This document shows, piece after piece, positions 9,752 to 21,381 of a DNA stretch of 64,000 nt; position 1 is the stretch's first letter; each line of letters starts with the position of its first letter. The translations under genes and the position numbers were made by a program. Origin of the DNA: Roseomonas nitratireducens (lineage in GTDB: Bacteria > Pseudomonadota > Alphaproteobacteria > Acetobacterales > Acetobacteraceae). The DNA lies in contig NZ_JAGIYZ010000005.1 of assembly GCF_017813355.1 (NCBI RefSeq), positions 124,001 to 188,000 on the forward strand, in the 5' to 3' direction. The notes beneath the pieces were generated by a model. That model was not told the origin of the DNA and made no database searches. It saw nothing but the letters and a program-made list of their open reading frames with translations.

Positions 9752-10645
9752 TCAGGCCCCCGTGCCGACCAGTTCCGCCATCAGGAAGTCCCGGAACACC
9801 GCCACCCGCTTCGAATGGCGCATTTCCTCGGGGTAGACGAAGAAGGCCTCGATCCGCGGCGCCTTCACCCCCGGCAGCACCTGCACCAGGTCGCCGATGT
9901 CGCTGCTGATGTAGTCCGGCAGGGCGGCCAGCCCGAGGCCGCTGCGCACCGCCTCCAGCATGCCGGGCAGGGAGTTGATCTCGATCGCCGCGCGCCGCGG
10001 CGTGCCCGGCCGGCGCCCGGCCTCGGCCAGCCAGTTGATGTTGTCGATCGGCGGGCGGTAGTCGCCGTAGACGATCAGGCGGTGGGCATCGAGGTCCTCG
10101 ACCCGCTGCGGGATGCCCGTGCCCTTCAGGTAGCTGGCCGATCCGCAGACCTTCCAGCCGAAGGTCGCGATGTGCCGCTGGATCAGGTCCGGCTGCTTGG
10201 GCGGGTGCATGCGGATCGCGACATCCGCCTCCCGCATCGCGAGGTCGAGGTCCGAATCGTCCAGCAGCAGCGTCACGCTGATCTCGGGATGCAGGTCGAG
10301 CAGCCGGCGCAGGCGCGGCGCCAGCCAGGCGCTGCCGAAGCCGGTGGTGGTCGTCACCTTGAGCCGCCCGGCCGGCCTCTCCCGGCTTTCGGTCAGCATC
10401 GCCTCGGTCATGGCGAGCTTGGCGAACACCTCCCGCACCGTGCGGTTCAGCGTCTCCCCCTGCTCGGTCAGGATCAGCCCCCGCGCGTGGCGGTGGAACA
10501 GCGGGACCGTCAGCGCTTCCTCGAGCGCCTGGATCTGGCGGGAGACGGCGGACTGGCTGAGGTTCAGCGTCTCCCCCGCATGGGTGAAGGACCCCGCCTC
10601 GGCGACCGCGTGGAAGACGCGCAGCTTGTCCCAGTCGATCGGCAT
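9752..10645 (-). CDS. LysR-family transcriptional regulator
   Basis: A 297-residue LysR protein. The winged HTH is at residues 1-60 (WDKLRVFHAVAEAGSFTHAG, then LSQSAVSRQIQALEEAL), followed by a LysR substrate-binding domain from about residue 90. The ATG at 10645 shares a base with the trxB stop (TGATG), so it is translationally coupled to trxB. This coupling suggests control of redox or oxidative-stress genes, though the GcvA-like sequence gives no ligand. The reading frame continues upstream across trxB antisense sequence, but that extension is not real. Confidence 0.93.
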   Translation of the reverse strand: MPIDWDKLRVFHAVAEAGSFTHAGETLNLSQSAVSRQIQALEEALTVPLFHRHARGLILTEQGETLNRTVREVFAKLAMTEAMLTESRERPAGRLKVTTTTGFGSAWLAPRLRRLLDLHPEISVTLLLDDSDLDLAMREADVAIRMHPPKQPDLIQRHIATFGWKVCGSASYLKGTGIPQRVEDLDAHRLIVYGDYRPPIDNINWLAEAGRRPGTPRRAAIEINSLPGMLEAVRSGLGLAALPDYISSDIGDLVQVLPGVKAPRIEAFFVYPEEMRHSKRVAVFRDFLMAELVGTGA

Positions 10646-11619
10646 CAGGCGGCGACTTGTTCTGTCTCGGCATCCGCCGCGGCGAGGAACTTCTCCGCCT
10701 CCAGCGCCGCCATGCAGCCCGTGCCGGCGGCGGTGACCGCCTGGCGGTAGATCCTGTCCTGCACGTCGCCGGCGGCGAAGACGCCGGGGACGGAGGTGCG
10801 CGTGCTTCCCGGCACGGTCACGATGTAGCCCTCTGCATCCATGCCGACCTGACCCTGGAACAGGGCCGTGGCCGGCGCATGGCCGATGGCGACGAAGACG
10901 CCGTCCACCTTGAGTTCGCTCCGCTCGCTGGTCCGGGCATGGCGCAGCGCGAGCCCGCGCGCCACAGGCACGCGGCCGGACGCGTCGGCCAGCACTTCCT
11001 CCGTGATCGTGTCCCACAGCACGGTCACGTTCGGCTTCGCGAACAGCCGCTGCTGGAGGATCTTCTCGCTGCGCAGGCTGTCGCGGCGATGGACCAGCGT
11101 GACGTGGCGGGCGAGGTTGGACAGGTACAGCGCCTCCTCCGTCGCGGAATTGCCGCCGCCGATCACGGCGACGTCCTTGCCGCGGTAGAAGAAGCCGTCG
11201 CACGTCGCGCAGGCGGAAACGCCGAAGCCGCCCAGTTCCTTCTCCCCCGGGATGCCGAGCCACTTCGCCTGCGCGCCGGTGGCGATCACCACCGCCTCGG
11301 CTTCGAAGACGTCGCCCGAATCGCAGGTGGCGCGGAACGGCCGGCGGGACAGGTCGATGGCGGTGACCAGGTCGAACATCACCTTGGCGCCGACATGCTC
11401 GGCCTGCTTCTGCATCTGGTCCATCAGCCAGGGGCCCTGGATGGCCTCGGCGAAGCCCGGATAGTTCTCGACATCCGTGGTGATGGTCAGCTGCCCGCCG
11501 GGCTGCATGCCGGCCACGACCATCGGCGCCAGCCCAGCCCGCGCGGCATAGATCGCGGCGGTATAGCCCGCCGGTCCGGCGCCGATGATGAGGAGGCGGG
11601 TGCGATGCGTCTCGGCCAC
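10645..11619 (-). CDS. trxB: Thioredoxin reductase
   Basis: A 324-residue FAD- and NADPH-dependent disulfide reductase that reduces thioredoxin in the cytoplasm. It has the FAD motif GAGPAGYTAAIYAARAG near residues 13-29, the redox pair CATC in SACATCDGFF near residue 140, the NADPH motif GGGNSATEEA, and the C-terminal FAD motif GVFAAGDVQD. No ATG lies in frame near the motif, so the GTG at 11619 (MAETHRTRLLIIG) is the start. The stop overlaps the start of the LysR gene, forming a two-gene unit. It is divergent from the Lrp gene. Confidence 0.96.
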   Translation of the reverse strand: MAETHRTRLLIIGAGPAGYTAAIYAARAGLAPMVVAGMQPGGQLTITTDVENYPGFAEAIQGPWLMDQMQKQAEHVGAKVMFDLVTAIDLSRRPFRATCDSGDVFEAEAVVIATGAQAKWLGIPGEKELGGFGVSACATCDGFFYRGKDVAVIGGGNSATEEALYLSNLARHVTLVHRRDSLRSEKILQQRLFAKPNVTVLWDTITEEVLADASGRVPVARGLALRHARTSERSELKVDGVFVAIGHAPATALFQGQVGMDAEGYIVTVPGSTRTSVPGVFAAGDVQDRIYRQAVTAAGTGCMAALEAEKFLAAADAETEQVAA

Positions 11620-11775
11620 GATCGGAGGTCCATGTCCTGTTGGGGCATGCCGATATCGGCCAGCCCTGGCGCCGCCACAACCCGAAGCCTTGAAGCAGCG
11701 GCCGGCTGCAAGGATATTGCGCCACTGAAGGCAGCCGAGCAACGAAGCATCCGATTCGACAGATGACCGACGCAC

Positions 11776-12252
11776 ATGAACCGTGAACAGGATCCCGGCC
11801 TCGATTCCGTCGACCGGCACATCCTCGCCGAGCTCCAGGCCGATGGCCGGATGACGAATGTCGAGCTGGCCCGGCGGGTGAACCTCTCGGCGCCGCCCTG
11901 CCTGCGGCGCGTCCGCCGGCTGGAGGAAGCGGGGATCATCCGCGGCTACCATGCCGACATCGATCCGGTCTCGCTGGGGTGGGAGGTGACCTTCTTCGCC
12001 CTGGTCGGCCTCGAATCGCAGAAGCAGGCGGTGCTCGACGCCTTCGAGGCGCTCGCCTCCTCCTGGCCCGAGGTGCGGGAATGCCACATGATCCGCGGCG
12101 GCGGCGACTTCCTGCTGCGCCTGGTGGCGCGCGACACGGCGCATGAGAACGAGCTGACGGCGCGGCTGACCAACGCGCCCGCCGTGCTGCGCGTGCAGAC
12201 GCTGCAGACGATCCGGACGGCGAAGGACGAGGCCGGGGTGCCGGTCGCCTAG
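11776..12252 (+). CDS. Lrp/AsnC-family transcriptional regulator
   Basis: A 158-residue protein with an N-terminal winged HTH (VDRHILAELQADGRMTNVELARRVNLS, residues 8-34) and a C-terminal RAM/AsnC ligand-binding domain. These proteins form octamers and sense amino acids. The ATG at 11776 follows a divergent 156-base gap from trxB. It converges with ilvA, whose product deaminates threonine and serine, so amino-acid control of neighbouring genes is plausible. No target is shown by the sequence. Confidence 0.93.
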   Translation: MNREQDPGLDSVDRHILAELQADGRMTNVELARRVNLSAPPCLRRVRRLEEAGIIRGYHADIDPVSLGWEVTFFALVGLESQKQAVLDAFEALASSWPEVRECHMIRGGGDFLLRLVARDTAHENELTARLTNAPAVLRVQTLQTIRTAKDEAGVPVA

Positions 12253-12302
12253 CGCGATATCCGATCGGCCGGGCGCGGCCGACCGGACAGTTATGGAGGC
12301 TG

Positions 12303-13544
12303 TCAGCCCCGCCGCACGACGTAGTCCCTGGCTTCCAGTGCCGCGATCACGGCATCGCCCTGGGCGGCGTCGCGCACCTCCACCATCAGGTGCAGCTCGG
12401 TGCTCTGGACCGTCGGCGCGCCGAACAATTGCTGGTGCTTCACCTCGATCACGTTGCCGCCGACGTCCGAGATGCGCTTGGCGATGTCCGCCAGCACGCC
12501 CGGGCGGTCCGGGATGTCGAAATGCAGGCGCAGGATGCGCCCGTCCCGCAGCAATTGCCGCAGCAGCACGTTGGACAGGGCGCGCGCGTCGATGTTGCCG
12601 CCGCAGACCGTGGTGCCCGCGACCTTGCCGCGGAAGCGCTCGGGGTAGGTGAGGATGGCGGCGAGCCCGGCAGCCCCCGCGCCTTCCGCGACCACCTTGG
12701 CCCCCTCGGCGAGCAGGGCCACGGCCTGCTCCACCGCGCGCTCGGGCACCAGCAGCACCTCGACGCCGAGCCGGCGGAGGATGGCCAGCGGGCATTCGCC
12801 CACGTCGCGCACGGCGATGCCCTCGGCGATGGTCGGCCCACCGACGCTGACCGGCTGGCCGGCCAGGCGCTGCGCCATGGCGGGGTAGCCTTCGACTTCG
12901 ACGCCGAACACCTGCATGCCCGGGCGCAGTTCCGCCACCGCGCTGGCGATGCCGGCGCACAGGCCGCCGCCGCCGACGGGAATGGCGAGCACCTCGATCG
13001 CCGGCGCGTCCTCCAGCATCTCGAGCACCATGGTGCCCTGGCCGGCGATGACGGCGGGATCGTCATAGGGGTGGATGAAGACCAGGCCCTCGCGCAGCGC
13101 GAGGTCATGCGCATGGGCCGCGGCCTCGGCCAGCGTGTCCCCGTGCAGCACCACGCGCGCGCCCCAGAATTCCGTGCGCACCACCTTCGTCGCGGGGGTG
13201 AAGCGGGGCATGACGATGGTCGCTGCGACGCCGGCCAGCTGGGCGTGGCGGGCGACCGCCTGGGCGTGGTTGCCGGCGGACATGGCGATGACGCCCGCCG
13301 CCTTTTCCCGCGGCGTCAGCAGCGCGAGGCGATTGGCCGCGCCGCGTTCCTTGAAGGCGCCGGTCGCCTGCAGGTTGTCGAGCTTGAGGAAGACGCGCGT
13401 GCCCGCCGCCCGGCTGACCGCCGGGTTCTCGATGGTGGGCGTGCGCAGCACGGCGCCGCGGATGCGTTCGGCGGCGGCGCGGATATCGGCCAGGGTGACC
13501 GAGGTCGCCGCGTCGAGGACAGGTTTCGTCACGGAAGACGTCAT
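12303..13544 (-). CDS. ilvA: Threonine ammonia-lyase with one ACT domain
   Basis: A PLP-dependent threonine (and serine) dehydratase that converts threonine to 2-oxobutanoate, the first committed step to isoleucine. The Schiff-base lysine lies in ATGAFKERGAANR near residue 82. The phosphate loop motif GGGGLCAGI and the SAGNHAQAVA motif are present. A single ACT domain (residues about 330-413, LHFDIPDRPGVLADIA) marks the 413-residue one-C-terminal-domain subtype. The ATG is at 13544, and greA lies 94 bases upstream on the same strand with a strong hairpin between them. Confidence 0.94.
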   Translation of the reverse strand: MTSSVTKPVLDAATSVTLADIRAAAERIRGAVLRTPTIENPAVSRAAGTRVFLKLDNLQATGAFKERGAANRLALLTPREKAAGVIAMSAGNHAQAVARHAQLAGVAATIVMPRFTPATKVVRTEFWGARVVLHGDTLAEAAAHAHDLALREGLVFIHPYDDPAVIAGQGTMVLEMLEDAPAIEVLAIPVGGGGLCAGIASAVAELRPGMQVFGVEVEGYPAMAQRLAGQPVSVGGPTIAEGIAVRDVGECPLAILRRLGVEVLLVPERAVEQAVALLAEGAKVVAEGAGAAGLAAILTYPERFRGKVAGTTVCGGNIDARALSNVLLRQLLRDGRILRLHFDIPDRPGVLADIAKRISDVGGNVIEVKHQQLFGAPTVQSTELHLMVEVRDAAQGDAVIAALEARDYVVRRG

Positions 13545-13592
13545 GGCGGCGTCCCGGGGAAAAGGGTGGCGCTGGCGGCGGGCCGGCCGAAC

Positions 13593-13627
13593 GGCGCCGG
13601 GCGGCCCGATGGCCGCCGCCCGGCGCC
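13593..13627 (-). terminator. GC hairpin between greA and ilvA
   Basis: GGCGCCGGGCGGC pairs perfectly with GCCGCCCGGCGCC (13 bp, 9-base loop) just after the greA stop. There is no U-tract, so it may be a Rho-assisted terminator, attenuator or mRNA-stabilising hairpin. Confidence 0.55.
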
Positions 13628-13638
13628 CGGGGGCGGGG

Positions 13639-14112
13639 TCAGGCGAAGCGGACGGCGGTGATCTCGACCGAACGGGCGCCGCCGGGGGCCGGAACCTCGA
13701 CCGAATCGCCCACCTTCTTGCCCATCAGCGCCTTGGCGAGGGGGGAGGTGATGGAGATCGACCCGTTCTTCATGTCGGCCTCGTACTGGCCGACGATGCG
13801 GTAGGTCTTCTCGTCCTCGCTTTCCTCGTCGACGATCGTGACCTTGGCGCCGAACTTCACCTGGTCGCCGGACATGCGGCCGATGTCGATCACCTCGACC
13901 GAGGGAATGATCGATTCGAGCTCGCCGATCCGGCCTTCGATGAAGGATTGCCGTTCGCGCGCGGCGTGGTACTCGGCGTTCTCGGACAGGTCCCCATGCG
14001 CGCGCGCCTCGGCGATCGCCCGGATGATGGCCGGTCGCTCCTCGCCTTTCAGGACCTTCAGTTCCTCCTCGAGACGCGCGAGGCCTTCGGCGGTCATCGG
14101 GAACTTCTGCAC
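13639..14112 (-). CDS. greA: Transcription elongation factor GreA
   Basis: A 157-residue cytoplasmic factor that enters the RNA polymerase secondary channel and stimulates cleavage of backtracked RNA. The N-terminal coiled coil carries the acidic tip in [10 protein letters not shown] (residues about 40-49, Asp41 and Glu44). The C-terminal FKBP-like domain includes [14 protein letters not shown]. The start is a GTG at 14112 ([17 protein letters not shown]) with GGGAAGG seven bases upstream. It is downstream of carB, separated by a hairpin at 14200-14219. Confidence 0.97.
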   Translation of the reverse strand: MQKFPMTAEGLARLEEELKVLKGEERPAIIRAIAEARAHGDLSENAEYHAARERQSFIEGRIGELESIIPSVEVIDIGRMSGDQVKFGAKVTIVDEESEDEKTYRIVGQYEADMKNGSISITSPLAKALMGKKVGDSVEVPAPGGARSVEITAVRFA

Positions 14113-14199
14113 GGCGAAACCTTCCCAAACGAATGCGGCCCCACCGGCCCGCGGTCCGGTTCAGCCAGGGCCTGGCGGTCGGTGGGGGGAAGACGGCGC

Positions 14200-14219
14200 G
14201 GGGGCCCCGGAAGGCCCCC
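14200..14219 (-). terminator. GC hairpin after carB
   Basis: On the minus strand GGGGGCC, TTCCGG and GGCCCCC form a 7-bp stem immediately after the carB stop. No U-tract follows, so termination may be partial and allow read-through into greA. Confidence 0.45.
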
Positions 14220-14225
14220 TTGCGG

Positions 14226-17471
<3,246 letters not shown>

Positions 17472-17475
17472 GGGG

Positions 17476-17775
17476 TCAGGCTTTCCGCGGCAGGAGTAGG
17501 AGGATGAGGAAGGCGACGAGGATCGCGGCGCCGCCGGCGATGAGCGCGCCGCCCATCGCCTCGTCGGCGAAGCCGCTGCGCTCGAAGCCCAGCGCGTAGG
17601 TGCCCGCGACCGCCATCACGACGCCGAAGGCGGCGCAGCCGGTGACGAAGGGGCGCAGCGCGCGCGGCCCGGCGGCGAGCGGCGCGGTGATGCGCCAGAA
17701 CAGCAGGAGGGCCGGAAGCAGCGCGACCAGCGCGGCGACGGCGCCATGCGCCAGGGCGTCGAGGCCGTAGTACAT
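17476..17775 (-). CDS. Small membrane protein (99 aa), function unknown
   Basis: A 99-residue protein with about three hydrophobic segments (residues near 8-28, 43-63 and 76-95) and the C-terminus RKA. It begins at the ATG at 17775, overlapping the stop of the preceding small protein by one base (TGATG), and ends five bases before carB. I recognise no family. Its position inside the carA-to-carB unit and its tight coupling suggest it is expressed with both subunits. Confidence 0.75.
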   Translation of the reverse strand: MYYGLDALAHGAVAALVALLPALLLFWRITAPLAAGPRALRPFVTGCAAFGVVMAVAGTYALGFERSGFADEAMGGALIAGGAAILVAFLILLLLPRKA

Positions 17776-18047
17776 CAGCGGCCATCCGCGGCGCGCGCCG
17801 CCTGGCGCCGCGCGCTCAGCAGCAACAGCGGCAGGACCAGCAGATGCGGCACCGCCCAGAAGGCCAGGGCCATGCCGCCCTCGTCCCCGGCGAACAGCGT
17901 CGTCGCGCCATGCACGGTCGCGGAGAGCGCGAAGGCGGTCAGCGCGGCGCGCATCGGCGGGAAGATCTTGCGCAGGCTGTGCGCCAGCGCGAAGAGCACG
18001 AGGCCCGAATAGGCGAGCGCGAAGAGGCCGGCGACGCCGAGATTCAT
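17775..18047 (-). CDS. Small membrane protein (90 aa), function unknown
   Basis: A 90-residue protein (MNLGVAGLFALAYSGLVLFAL at the start) with about three membrane segments and a basic C-terminus (SARRQAARAADGR). The ATG at 18047 overlaps the LysE stop by four bases (ATGA), and its own stop overlaps the next gene by one base. The two neighbouring small proteins have similar lengths and topology, so they may form a heteromeric membrane unit. No known family was recognised. Confidence 0.72.
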   Translation of the reverse strand: MNLGVAGLFALAYSGLVLFALAHSLRKIFPPMRAALTAFALSATVHGATTLFAGDEGGMALAFWAVPHLLVLPLLLLSARRQAARAADGR

Positions 18048-18676
18048 GCCCGGCTCTCCGTCGCGAGCTTCACCGCGATCAGCGCCAGCGCGCCGCCGAG
18101 GATCCAGCGCTGCGCCGCCATCCAGCCCGGCCGCGTGCCGAGGAAGCGCGCCACACCCGCCGCGCCGTACACCAGCAGCCCGTCGAAGACGATCGCGACG
18201 CCGATCTGCACCGCGCCCAGGATCGCGCCCTGCACGAAGACGCTGCCAAGCGCGGGGTCGATGAAGGGCGGCAGCACCGCCACGTAGAAGATCGCGACCT
18301 TGGGGTTCAGCGCCGCGGTGGCGAAGCCCACCGAGAACAGGCGCGCGGCCGGTTCCTGCGGCATGGCGCGCGGCGCGAAGATCGGCTGCCCGCCCGGGCG
18401 CACGCATTGCCAGGCGAGGAACATCAGATACGCCGCCCCGCCGATCCGCAGCACGTCCCAGGCATAGGGCACGGCGAACAGCGCGGCCGTCAGCCCCGCC
18501 GCAGCGCACAGCATGATGACGAGCGACCCGCACTGGCAGCCCACGAGCGAGATCATGCCCGCCCCCGTCCCCTGCGCGAGCGCGCGGGAGACGAGGTAGA
18601 GCATGTTCGGCCCGGGCGTCGCCGCGAGCCCGAAGGACAGCGCGGCGAAGACCAGCAGGGTCTCGATCGGGGGCAT
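18044..18676 (-). CDS. LysE/RhtB-family amino-acid exporter
   Basis: A 210-residue inner-membrane exporter with about six membrane segments. The family signature is visible at the N-terminus: ALSFGLAATPGPNMLYLVSR, where the ATPGPNM motif is characteristic of RhtB/LysE. The substrate (threonine, homoserine lactone, lysine or arginine in relatives) is not determined. The ATG at 18676 shares a base with the SDR stop (TGATG). Its place between carA and carB hints at a link with arginine-pathway balance, but that is inference. Confidence 0.92.
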   Translation of the reverse strand: MPPIETLLVFAALSFGLAATPGPNMLYLVSRALAQGTGAGMISLVGCQCGSLVIMLCAAAGLTAALFAVPYAWDVLRIGGAAYLMFLAWQCVRPGGQPIFAPRAMPQEPAARLFSVGFATAALNPKVAIFYVAVLPPFIDPALGSVFVQGAILGAVQIGVAIVFDGLLVYGAAGVARFLGTRPGWMAAQRWILGGALALIAVKLATESRA

Positions 18677-19434
18677 CAGCCGTGGACCGAGAACCCGCCA
18701 TCCACCGGGATCGCCACGCCCGTGATGAAGGCCGCCGCGTCGGAAGCGAGGAAGGCCGCGACCCCCTCGAAATCCCCCGGCGTGCCCCAGCGCTTGACGG
18801 GGGACCGCCGCAGCACGTCGTCGTGCAGCGTCGCCATGTCCTGGCGTGCCTTCCTCGTCAGGTCGGTGTCGATCCAGCCGGGCAGGATCACGTTCACCGT
18901 GATGCCGTCCTGCGCCCAGGCCACCGCCATGCTCTTGGTCATCTGCACCACGCCGCCCTTCGATGCGCCATAGGCGGCATGGAAGGGCAGGCCGAAGATC
19001 GACAGCATTGAGCCGTTGTTGATCACGCGCCCGACGCCGCCCTTCTTCAGCCAGGGATGCGCCGCCTGCGCCGCGATCATCCCCGACGTCAGGTTGGTGG
19101 ACAGCACCGTGTGCCAATCCTCCATCCGGTAGACCTCGGGCCGGTTGCGGATGTTGGTGCCGGCGTTGTTGACCAGGATGTCGAGCCGCCCGAGGCGTTC
19201 GGCCGTCGTCGCGACCATCGCGCGGATGGACGCCTCGTCCGTCACGTCCACCGTCACGCTGTCGGCCTTCGCCCCCAGCGCCTTCAGCTCGGCGACGGCC
19301 GCCGCGTTCTTCTCGGCGTTGCGCCCGGCGACCATCACGGCCGCGCCCGCGCGGGCCAGGCCGCGCGCGAAGCCGAGCCCGATGCCGCCATTGCCGCCGG
19401 TGACGAGGGCGGCGCGCCCGGACAGGTCGAACAT
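18676..19434 (-). CDS. SDR-family oxidoreductase
   Basis: A classical short-chain dehydrogenase of 252 residues. The cofactor motif TGGNGGIG is near residues 13-20, NNAG in LVNNAGTNIRN near residue 90, and the catalytic YGASKGG near residue 155. The C-terminal INTGVAIPVDGG-like segment (FITGVAIPVDGGFSV) is typical of glucose or 3-oxoacyl reductase relatives. The ATG at 19434 shares its A with the carA stop (TGATG); a GTG three bases upstream is an alternative. The substrate is unknown. Confidence 0.92.
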   Translation of the reverse strand: MFDLSGRAALVTGGNGGIGLGFARGLARAGAAVMVAGRNAEKNAAAVAELKALGAKADSVTVDVTDEASIRAMVATTAERLGRLDILVNNAGTNIRNRPEVYRMEDWHTVLSTNLTSGMIAAQAAHPWLKKGGVGRVINNGSMLSIFGLPFHAAYGASKGGVVQMTKSMAVAWAQDGITVNVILPGWIDTDLTRKARQDMATLHDDVLRRSPVKRWGTPGDFEGVAAFLASDAAAFITGVAIPVDGGFSVHG

Positions 19435-20807
19435 CACGCGCGGTTCCTTTCGATCATCTCGACGAAGCGGTGGAACAGGTAGTGGCTGTCGGACGGGCCA
19501 GGGCTCGCCTCCGGGTGGTACTGCACGGAGAAGGCCGGCCGGTCGGTCGCGGCGATGCCTTCGTTCGTGCCGTCGAACAGCGAGACATGCGTGACCTTCG
19601 CATTCGCCGGCAGCGTCTTCGGATCGACCGCGAAGCCGTGGTTCTGGGAGGTGATCTCGACTTTGCCGGTCTCGAGGTCCTTCACCGGCTGGTTCGCGCC
19701 GCGATGCCCGCGCGCGAGCTTGTAGGTCTTGGCCCCCAGCGCGAGGGCCAGCAGCTGGTGCCCCAGGCAGATCCCGAACACCGGCACGCGCTTGTCGAGC
19801 ACGCCGCGGATCGCGGGGATGGCGTAGGCGCCGGTCGCCGCCGGGTCGCCCGGGCCGTTCGAGAGGAACACGCCGTCCGGCTTGTGGGCGAGGATCTCAT
19901 CGGCCGTCGTCGTCGCCGGCACCACCACCACCTCGCAGCCCGCCGAGGCGAGGCAGCGCAGGATGTTGCGCTTCGCGCCGTAATCCACGGCGACGACCTT
20001 GAAGCGCGGCGCGGACTGCCGGCCGAAGCCTGCCGGCCAGGCCCATTCCGTCTCGTCCCAGCCGAAGGACTGGCGGCAGGTGACCTCCTTCGCCAGGTCC
20101 ATCCCTTCGAGCCCCGGCCAGCCGGCGGCCTGGGCCTTGAGCGCCGCGATGTCGAAGCGGCCATCCGCGCTGTGGCAGACGACACCGTTCGGCGCGCCGC
20201 CGTCGCGGATGCGCGCGGTCAGCGCCCGCGTGTCGATGCCCGCCAGGCCCGGGATGCCGTGCGACTTCAGCCAGGCGTCGAGATGCTTCGTGGACCGCCA
20301 ATTGGCGGGCTCGGTCACGTCCTGCTTGACGATCAGGCCGCGCGCGGCGGGCGTGATGCTCTCCAGGTCCTCGGCATTGGTGCCGACATTGCCGATATGG
20401 GGGAAGGTGAAGGTGATGACCTGCCCGGCATAGGACGGGTCGGTCAGCGTCTCCTGGTACCCGGTCATGCCGGTGTTGAAGCAGATCTCGCCGACCATGG
20501 CGGCCTCGGCGCCGAAGCCGCGGCCCCAGAAGATGGTCCCGTCGGCGAGGACGAGGCAGCCCGTCGCCCCTTCGGGCGGGGTCTCGGCGGTGGCGGCCAT
20601 GGGGGGCTCCGTTCGGGTCGTGTCGGCGGGGGCGCCGGGAAGGTCGGACAGCGGCAGGCCGGTCGCGGCGAGGACGGCGGGCCAGTGCTTCGCCGGGATG
20701 GCGCGCGCCTGGCGCCATTTCCGGATCGCCTCGGTGCCGACGCCGCAACGGGTCGCCGCCGCCTCGGGTCCGCCGAGCAGGCTGATGATCTCTTCCACGG
20801 TGCGCAT
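19434..20807 (-). CDS. carA: Carbamoyl phosphate synthase small subunit with N-terminal HTH-like extension
   Basis: The glutaminase subunit of carbamoyl phosphate synthase. The class I amidotransferase domain holds the nucleophile in [15 protein letters not shown] and the catalytic His in [14 protein letters not shown]. The canonical protein would begin at [14 protein letters not shown] (ATG at 20600, 388 residues, GGAG upstream). The frame, however, continues in frame to an ATG at 20807, adding 69 residues. These read [20 protein letters not shown] then [17 protein letters not shown], which looks like a YdaS/Cro-type helix-turn-helix. I recall a short HTH-like module annotated on some CarA proteins (carph-isopro in NCBI usage). 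Both starts remain possible. Confidence 0.93.
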   Translation of the reverse strand: MRTVEEIISLLGGPEAAATRCGVGTEAIRKWRQARAIPAKHWPAVLAATGLPLSDLPGAPADTTRTEPPMAATAETPPEGATGCLVLADGTIFWGRGFGAEAAMVGEICFNTGMTGYQETLTDPSYAGQVITFTFPHIGNVGTNAEDLESITPAARGLIVKQDVTEPANWRSTKHLDAWLKSHGIPGLAGIDTRALTARIRDGGAPNGVVCHSADGRFDIAALKAQAAGWPGLEGMDLAKEVTCRQSFGWDETEWAWPAGFGRQSAPRFKVVAVDYGAKRNILRCLASAGCEVVVVPATTTADEILAHKPDGVFLSNGPGDPAATGAYAIPAIRGVLDKRVPVFGICLGHQLLALALGAKTYKLARGHRGANQPVKDLETGKVEITSQNHGFAVDPKTLPANAKVTHVSLFDGTNEGIAATDRPAFSVQYHPEASPGPSDSHYLFHRFVEMIERNRA

Positions 20808-20827
20808 GGGCGCCCTGATACCGGGAA

Positions 20828-20837
20828 GGGAATTCCC
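20828..20837. promoter_or_regulatory. GGGAATTCCC palindrome (possible operator)
   Basis: A perfect 10-bp palindrome 21 bases upstream of the long carA start, in the divergent carA/yqeY promoter region. A related palindrome lies 34 bp away (20862-20871), suggesting a paired operator. Confidence 0.35.
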
Positions 20838-20861
20838 AGGGCAAGGCGAATCAGCGCGATG

Positions 20862-20871
20862 GGAAATTTCC
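20862..20871. promoter_or_regulatory. GGAAATTTCC palindrome (possible operator)
   Basis: A second perfect palindrome, GGAAATTTCC, flanked by G on the left and close to CTCCCAGG on the right. Its centre is 34 bp from that of GGGAATTCCC. Both share GGGAA and TTCC half-sites. Confidence 0.35.
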
Positions 20872-20883
20872 TCCCAGGTCCGG

Positions 20884-20901
20884 GGCGCGCTATATCGCGC
20901 C
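20884..20901. promoter_or_regulatory. Inverted repeat over a TATAT core in the carA/yqeY divergent region
   Basis: GGCGCG, CTATAT and CGCGCC form an inverted repeat whose AT-rich centre resembles a -10 element. It lies 20 bases before the yqeY ATG, so a regulator bound here would block the plus-strand promoter. Confidence 0.3.
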
Positions 20902-20921
20902 ACGTAGATCAGGAGGCCGCC

Positions 20922-21374
20922 ATGTCGCTCCGCGACCGTTTCATGGAAGAACTCAAGGCCGCGATGCGCGCCGGGGAAGCCGCGCGCGTGTCCACGCTGC
21001 GCATGATCCAGGCGAAGCTGAAGGACACCGACATCGCCGCCCGCCCGGGCCCGCCGGTGGACGATGCCGGCATCGTCGCCATGCTGCGCGGCATGGCGAA
21101 GTCCCGCGCCGAATCCGTGGGCATGTACCGCCAGGGCGGGCGGGAGGAGCTGGCCGCGAAGGAGGAAGCCGAGATCGCGGTGATCGAATCCTTCCTCCCC
21201 CAGCAGATGGACGAGGCCGCCATGGCCGCCGCGATCGACGCCGCGATCGCCGAGACCGGCGCGGCGAGCATCAAGGAGATGGGCAAGGTGATGGCGGCAC
21301 TCCGCGCCCAGCACGCCGCGACGCTCGACATGGCCAAGGCCGGGCCGATGGTGAAGGCGCGCCTGGGCGGCTGA
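20922..21374 (+). CDS. GatB/YqeY domain-containing protein
   Basis: A 150-residue YqeY-family protein, related to the tail domain of the GatB amidotransferase subunit and thought to interact with tRNA. Characteristic blocks are [41 protein letters not shown] and [20 protein letters not shown] lies five bases before the ATG at 20922. The gene is divergent from carA and is commonly found beside dnaG-rpoD in proteobacteria, which lie 6 kb away here. Confidence 0.93.
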   Translation: MSLRDRFMEELKAAMRAGEAARVSTLRMIQAKLKDTDIAARPGPPVDDAGIVAMLRGMAKSRAESVGMYRQGGREELAAKEEAEIAVIESFLPQQMDEAAMAAAIDAAIAETGAASIKEMGKVMAALRAQHAATLDMAKAGPMVKARLGG

Positions 21375-21381
21375 AGCATCG

